From the NCBI GenBank assembly GCA_017468745.1, contig JAFUHS010000149.1:1-48937 (forward strand): 48,937 nucleotides of DNA, given 5' to 3'. Shown here one piece after another: positions 45,168 to 48,937 of this stretch. This stretch comes from Treponema sp. (GTDB lineage: Bacteria > Spirochaetota > Spirochaetia > Treponematales > Treponemataceae). Below the pieces are notes generated by a model. That model did not search any database. It had not been told where the DNA came from and saw only the letters and a program-made list of their open reading frames with translations. Both the position numbers and the translations under genes were made by a program. Position 1 is the first letter of the stretch. Every line of letters begins with the position of its first letter.

Positions 45168-46979
45168 TCAGAACTGATATTTTACGCTCCACATGAAGTG
45201 GAAATTGTTAGTCCAGTTGTATTCCCGGCGGTAATTCCAGCCCTTTACGGTTTTGTATGTTACGCCCGGATTATACTGGGGGTTAATTATCTTGTTGTAA
45301 GTGAAGCCCAGCCGGATTGAAAGATTGGGCAGGACATACCACAATTCCTCAAATCCTATGTTGAAATTCGCCTTGAAGGCCGTGAAGTTCTCACTTCCAA
45401 GCTCACTGGTCTTTTCTGAGTCAGCGTCCACACACTGGGAGTAAAGGTAATTGTTGTCGGGATTGTTTCTCTGGATGAAAATCTTTTCGTATCCGTGGGG
45501 ACTGTAGACCGTAAGGCTCAAAAGCTGGCTGTTTCCGCCGTAACCGTAACAGCTTCCCAGCCACTGACCGCCGTTGGTGTAGCCCTGTGTAATCTGTCCG
45601 TGTGTTCCGAAATTGTAGGCGCTGCCGGACCACATCTGATAATCCTGTGAGGCTTCCGAATTGTTCCATTCAAACTGAAGGACGGCGCGGATTTTTTTTG
45701 CTTCCCAGATATCAAGGGATTTTTTCAGGCCCCAGGTATATGAGACGGCATGGAAGGGGTAGCGCTCGTATTCATAGAGCTTAAATCCTTCGGCGGTAAA
45801 GTCGTCAAAGGTCAGCTCGCCGTAAACTTCAAAACCGACTTTCTCGAAAATCCAGTCAGCGGTAAGGGAGGCTTTCATGTCCTCGCCCGAGCTTTTTGCG
45901 TTGGCTTTTATTGTGTTCAGGTACCAGCCCGGCCATGCGTATCTCCAGAATGACTCTCCCCATTTGTTTACCGTGATTTTTGTGACTCCCAGTGTGAGTC
46001 CTTTCAGGAAAGACGGAGCGTATGAGAAAGTAAATCCTGAAATCTGATTGTTGTCGTTTGTGTCATCATTGTCAAAATAATCTGACTCAGTGAGTTTTCC
46101 AACCCAGAAACGGGTCTCCACATCACCGATATACCAGCCGAAATAGGGGATGCGGATTTCTGTGCGCCTTAAACCGATGTCGAATTTCGGATAGCTGGGA
46201 GCATTGTTCGAGGAAAGCATAGGAGAATAAAAGGCAGGGCCGCTCCAGACAGCCTGAGTTCCGAATCCAAGGGTAAATGTCCGCCATGACCAGCGCAGTT
46301 CCGTGTCTCCCCAGTCAAATTTCCAGAAAGAATCTTCGCCGTACCGCTGAACCATGTCAACTCGGGTCCACCAGTAACCGTAGTCGGCGGCCTTTCCCTG
46401 AAAAAGGGAACTTTGCATTGAAGAGGAAGTCATGTAATCATAAGCTTTGTTCTGGGAAAAGGAAATCTGGGGCTTTACCGTAAGCTCAAAGCCAAAACCT
46501 TCGACCCTGGTGCCGCCGGTAAAGGCTGTATTGTAGCCCACACCCTGCCAGAGACCTCCGTCGTTTCCTCCGTAAGGCATGTCGGTGTTGTAGCTTGAGT
46601 ACCATTCAGGACCGAAAATCTTATAGGATATGGCATTATCGATTCCGAGAACAAAAAAATCGTGCAGCCAGGGGAAGAATCCCTCTTTTGAATAGGGGCT
46701 CTGACTTTCAGAATCAAAATGAGAGCGGTCTGTATTTCCCCGCCATAATTCCCGTTTTTTGCCGAGATTGTTCTTTGCCCAGACATCACGCCAGTCGTCC
46801 TTCGGCTCCCATCGCTCATCACTCAGAGTACGGTAATTGAGATAATTCCGTCTGGTTATGCCATTTAAAGAGAGAAAATCGTAATATCGTTCTTCCACAG
46901 AATCAAGGGCTTCCTGTGAATAAAGGAATGTGCATAGTGAAGAGAAAATAAGAAAGAAGAGGTGTAAAAACTTTTTCAT
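45168..46979 (-). CDS. Wzi-like outer-membrane beta-barrel (capsule assembly family)
   Basis: A 603-residue protein with a signal peptide (KKFLHLFFLIFSSLCTFLYSQ), then EERYYDFLSLNGITRR and many amphipathic strands (GFELTVKPQISFSQNKAYDY, DWGDTELRWSWRTFTLGFG, FEVYGELTFDDF, FHFMWSVKYQF ending in Phe as barrel proteins do). It is the intact paralogue of 37541-39314. Wzi-type proteins bind the exported polysaccharide at the cell surface. Homology to Wzi itself is by pattern, not detailed alignment; another treponemal barrel family is possible. The start at 46979 (MKKF) is set by the signal peptide and by TGCTATCAT eight bases upstream. Confidence 0.75.
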   Translation of the reverse strand: MKKFLHLFFLIFSSLCTFLYSQEALDSVEERYYDFLSLNGITRRNYLNYRTLSDERWEPKDDWRDVWAKNNLGKKRELWRGNTDRSHFDSESQSPYSKEGFFPWLHDFFVLGIDNAISYKIFGPEWYSSYNTDMPYGGNDGGLWQGVGYNTAFTGGTRVEGFGFELTVKPQISFSQNKAYDYMTSSSMQSSLFQGKAADYGYWWTRVDMVQRYGEDSFWKFDWGDTELRWSWRTFTLGFGTQAVWSGPAFYSPMLSSNNAPSYPKFDIGLRRTEIRIPYFGWYIGDVETRFWVGKLTESDYFDNDDTNDNNQISGFTFSYAPSFLKGLTLGVTKITVNKWGESFWRYAWPGWYLNTIKANAKSSGEDMKASLTADWIFEKVGFEVYGELTFDDFTAEGFKLYEYERYPFHAVSYTWGLKKSLDIWEAKKIRAVLQFEWNNSEASQDYQMWSGSAYNFGTHGQITQGYTNGGQWLGSCYGYGGNSQLLSLTVYSPHGYEKIFIQRNNPDNNYLYSQCVDADSEKTSELGSENFTAFKANFNIGFEELWYVLPNLSIRLGFTYNKIINPQYNPGVTYKTVKGWNYRREYNWTNNFHFMWSVKYQF

Positions 46980-46987
46980 AACAACAG

Positions 46988-46996
46988 ATGATAGCA
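46988..46996 (-). promoter_or_regulatory. Extended -10 promoter of the intact wzi-like gene
   Basis: TGCTATCAT on the minus strand, eight bases before the ATG at 46979; nearly leaderless. Confidence 0.45.
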
Positions 46997-47036
46997 TAAA
47001 ATTTTATTTAGTTGTATACTTCCAGCAGGAGTTTTT

Positions 47037-47912
47037 ATGAAAGGAATCATACTGGCAGGCGGAAGCGGAACCCGCCTTTATCCGATTACAAAAGCAGTTT
47101 CTAAGCAGATTCTTCCGCTCTATGACAAGCCCATGGTTTATTATCCTTTGAGTTGTCTTATGCTCGCTGGAATCCGTGAGGTGCTGATTATCTCAACTCC
47201 CCGTGACATTTCCCTTTTTAAGGAACTTTTTGGCGACGGAAGCTGGCTGGGCATGAAATTTGAATACGCAGTTCAGGAAAAGCCCAGGGGACTGGCAGAC
47301 GCCTTTATCGTAGGCAAGAATTTTATCGGAAACGATGATGTTGCCCTAGTTCTGGGTGACAATATTTTCTACGGTCAGAGTTTCACCAAAACCCTCAAAA
47401 ATGCCAGGGCAAAAATCGAGTCAAAGGCAAGTGAAGCCGTGATTTTCGGTTACATGGTAAAAGACCCCACGGCTTACGGCGTGGTTGAATTCGACAAAAA
47501 TGGCAAGGTTCTTGGAATTGAGGAAAAGCCGAAGGAACCAAAGTCAAATTATGCCGTTCCAGGTCTCTACTTTTACAATAATGAAGTCGTCAAAATCGCA
47601 GGCGAGGTAAAGCCCTCAGCCCGTGGTGAAATTGAAATCACAGCAGTGAACAACGCCTACCTTGAGCGAGCCTCTCTTTCTGTGGAGCTTTTGGGCCGCG
47701 GTATGGCCTGGCTTGACACGGGAACTTATGATGGTCTTCTTGAGGCAAGCAATTTTATCGCCACCATTCAAAAACGGCAGGGCATGTATGTCTCTTGTAT
47801 CGAAGAAATCGCCTTTGCAAACGGATGGCTTTCAAAAGAGTCTCTTCTGGAACTTGCAGCCGACTATAAAACCGACTACGGCGCATATTTGAAATACATC
47901 GCGGAGAAATAA
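47037..47912 (+). CDS. rmlA: Glucose-1-phosphate thymidylyltransferase
   Basis: Makes dTDP-glucose from dTTP and glucose 1-phosphate, the entry to dTDP-rhamnose and dTDP-Fuc4N. The signature [17 protein letters not shown] (residues 8-24), [18 protein letters not shown] and [19 protein letters not shown] are all present; 291 residues is the normal length. AGGAG five bases before the ATG gives a regular ribosome site, and a TATACT lies at 47015-47020. It is divergent from the wzi-like gene and first in the order rmlA-rmlC-rmlB. Confidence 0.96.
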   Translation: MKGIILAGGSGTRLYPITKAVSKQILPLYDKPMVYYPLSCLMLAGIREVLIISTPRDISLFKELFGDGSWLGMKFEYAVQEKPRGLADAFIVGKNFIGNDDVALVLGDNIFYGQSFTKTLKNARAKIESKASEAVIFGYMVKDPTAYGVVEFDKNGKVLGIEEKPKEPKSNYAVPGLYFYNNEVVKIAGEVKPSARGEIEITAVNNAYLERASLSVELLGRGMAWLDTGTYDGLLEASNFIATIQKRQGMYVSCIEEIAFANGWLSKESLLELAADYKTDYGAYLKYIAEK

Positions 47913-48003
47913 ATCCACAGATTAACACAGATATGCACTGATTTTATACCCTAATCTGTGAAAATCTGTGTCTATCTGTGGACAGAATTGTTTGGGGTAA
48001 TTT
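47913..48003. repeat. CAGAT decamer inverted repeat, copy 1
   Basis: The gap between rmlA and rmlC carries three CACAGAT/CACTGAT-like blocks at ten-base spacing, then three ATCTGTG blocks at ten-base spacing in the opposite sense. The outer 9-bp arms (47914-47922 TCCACAGAT and 47974-47982 ATCTGTGGA) are perfect. The RNA would form a long imperfect hairpin. Confidence 0.75.
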
Positions 48004-48606
48004 ATGTTTGAGTTTAAGAAATGTCTGGCAGCGGACGGAAAAATCTTTGAGGGCATGTATGAGATTCAGCCTAAAGTCTTCGGAGATGCCCGGGGATATT
48101 TTTTTGAGGTTTATTCTGAGAAGGATTTTTTTGAGGCCGGCTTAAAGATGAAGTTCGTGCAGGATAATCAGTCTTCTTCTTCAAAGGGCGTGCTTCGAGG
48201 CCTTCATTTCCAGACCCGTCATCCTCAGGGAAAACTCGTGCGGGCTGTGAGCGGCCGTGTTTATGATGTGGCGGTAGACTTACGGAAAGATTCAGATACT
48301 TTCGGAAAATATTACGGAGTCATTCTCGACAGCGAAAAGCAGAATCAGTTTTACATTCCTGAGGGATTCGCCCACGGCTTTTATGTCCTCTCAGAGTCAG
48401 CGGTCTTCGCCTACAAATGCACGGACTTTTACGACCCGAAAGGCGAGGGCGGCCTAATGTGGAATGACGGAACAATCGGAATCGACTGGAAGTCTGTCGC
48501 TCCTGAGATTGAGCCCCTCCTTTCAGAAAAAGACGGCAGGCACCCGGCATTCGACCCTCAGGGAAAATATTTTGATTTAAAGGGAAAGTGGATTTGCAAT
48601 AATTAG
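48004..48606 (+). CDS. rmlC: dTDP-4-dehydrorhamnose 3,5-epimerase
   Basis: A cupin-fold epimerase acting on dTDP-4-keto-6-deoxyglucose. Visible are GYFFEVYSEKDF, FVQDNQSSSSKGVLRGLHFQ with the catalytic His, GRVYDVAVDLRKDSDTFGKY, FYIPEGFAHGFYVLS and YKCTDFYDP. About 200 residues is slightly longer than the usual 180-190. It lies between rmlA and rmlB, separated from each by a decamer repeat. With RmlA and RmlB it leads to dTDP-rhamnose once RmlD acts; rmlD is not seen in the window. Confidence 0.95.
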   Translation: MFEFKKCLAADGKIFEGMYEIQPKVFGDARGYFFEVYSEKDFFEAGLKMKFVQDNQSSSSKGVLRGLHFQTRHPQGKLVRAVSGRVYDVAVDLRKDSDTFGKYYGVILDSEKQNQFYIPEGFAHGFYVLSESAVFAYKCTDFYDPKGEGGLMWNDGTIGIDWKSVAPEIEPLLSEKDGRHPAFDPQGKYFDLKGKWICNN

Positions 48607-48686
48607 AAATTGACGCAGATGCACGCAGATAAACACAGATTAATTTTTATATCCGCGTTCATCGGCGTTAATCTGCGTCAAAAAAA
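48607..48686. repeat. CAGAT decamer inverted repeat, copy 2
   Basis: The gap between rmlC and rmlB has blocks ACGCAGATGC, ACGCAGATAA and ACACAGATTA in exact ten-base register, then inverse blocks ending ATCTGCGTCAA. The outer 11-bp arms (48610-48620 and 48671-48681) are perfect. It is the same family as 47913-48003, with CGCAGAT in place of CACAGAT. Confidence 0.8.
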
Positions 48687-48698
48687 ATGGAGAAGAAT

Positions 48699-48937
48699 AT
48701 GTCTAGAAAATTAAAAAATATACTTGTAACTGGCGGGGCTGGCTTTATCGGCTCTAATTTTATTAACTATCTCTTCGGGCAGAGCGCGACGGGAAGCCCT
48801 GAATTCATGGACTCGGGCTTTAAGGGCAAAATCGTCAATGTGGACTGCCTTACTTATGCCGGAAACCTTGAGAATCTTTCCATGGTCGAAGAAAAGTTCG
48901 GCAAAGGCTCTTCAGACCAGCGTTATTTCTTTGAGAA
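48699..48937 (+). CDS. rmlB: dTDP-glucose 4,6-dehydratase (partial, runs off the window)
   Basis: The first 79 codons read as an extended short-chain dehydrogenase: NILVTGGAGFIGSNFINYL (NAD-binding GxxGxxG) and VNVDCLTYAGNLENLSMVE, which is diagnostic for RmlB. It removes water from dTDP-glucose to give dTDP-4-keto-6-deoxyglucose, the branch point for rhamnose (RmlC) and for aminosugars (WecE-type enzyme at 23079). GGAG six bases before 48699 supports this start; an in-frame ATG at 48687 overlaps the site itself. The sequence ends within the gene. Confidence 0.93.
   Translation, partial: MSRKLKNILVTGGAGFIGSNFINYLFGQSATGSPEFMDSGFKGKIVNVDCLTYAGNLENLSMVEEKFGKGSSDQRYFFE

Noticed and set aside
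47913-48686. Decamer repeats as a CRISPR array
   Set aside because: The units are ten bases with no spacers, occur in inverted halves and have no cas genes nearby.

Overview
The window is 48.9 kb of a cell-surface polysaccharide and envelope-modification region from a diderm bacterium, most probably a spirochaete of the genus Treponema. Supporting signs are the phosphonate genes of the PepM/phosphonopyruvate decarboxylase/PntC type, Wzi-like outer-membrane barrels with treponemal-style leaders, a DUF1703-type ATPase/nuclease, relics of a DUF4143 ATPase, and many strong -10 boxes placed a few bases upstream of start codons. The genus is inferred from gene content; there is no rRNA or tRNA to confirm it.

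Layout. 0-7 kb (minus strand): an operon of a YidC-like/alkaline-phosphatase-superfamily fusion, a TagB/TagF-like CDP-glycerol-type transferase, PEP mutase fused to a cytidylyltransferase-like domain, phosphonopyruvate decarboxylase, and the start of a PntC-type phosphonate cytidylyltransferase. 7.1-12.6 kb: two more copies of the fusion; the third ends an operon (9.9-15.6 kb) that makes GDP-D-glycero-alpha-D-manno-heptose (HddA, GmhA, HddC-GmhB fusion). 15.7-26.1 kb: glycosyltransferases, a GtrA/GtrB/GtrII-type set, and an Arn-like series (WecE-type aminotransferase, ArnC-like transferase, two four-helix flippase halves, a polytopic GT-C-like protein). 26.1-28.7 kb: a relic of a TagB-like gene, an orphan HipA-like kinase and UDP-glucose dehydrogenase. 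28.7-31.3 kb: a decayed DUF4143 ATPase gene interrupted by an AAA ATPase plus small-protein cassette between perfect 139-bp direct repeats. 31.3-37.5 kb: A+T-rich glycosyltransferases, a DUF1703 protein and a Wzx flippase. 37.5-47 kb: two Wzi-like barrels (one frameshifted) around two FtsX-type ABC permeases, a LolA-like protein, an outer-membrane barrel and the ABC ATPase. 47-48.9 kb: rmlA, rmlC and the start of rmlB, with CAGAT decamer repeats in both gaps.

How it fits together. RmlA/RmlB, Ugd, WecE and the heptose enzymes supply dTDP-, UDP- and GDP-sugars. Cytoplasmic glycosyltransferases build an undecaprenyl-linked glycan that Wzx flips. Gtr- and Arn-like modules add side sugars from the periplasmic face, and Wzi-like barrels probably anchor the product at the cell surface. 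The phosphonate branch would provide CDP-2-aminoethylphosphonate or a relative, for the TagB-like enzyme and/or the membrane fusion proteins to place on lipid or glycan.

The best candidate for something undescribed is the three-copy YidC-fold/phosphotransferase fusion. All three lack the groove arginine of true YidC. All keep a threonine aligned with the nucleophile of EptA/MCR-type enzymes. One copy has lost two histidines expected at the active site. Second is the ATPase plus small-protein cassette between 139-bp repeats.
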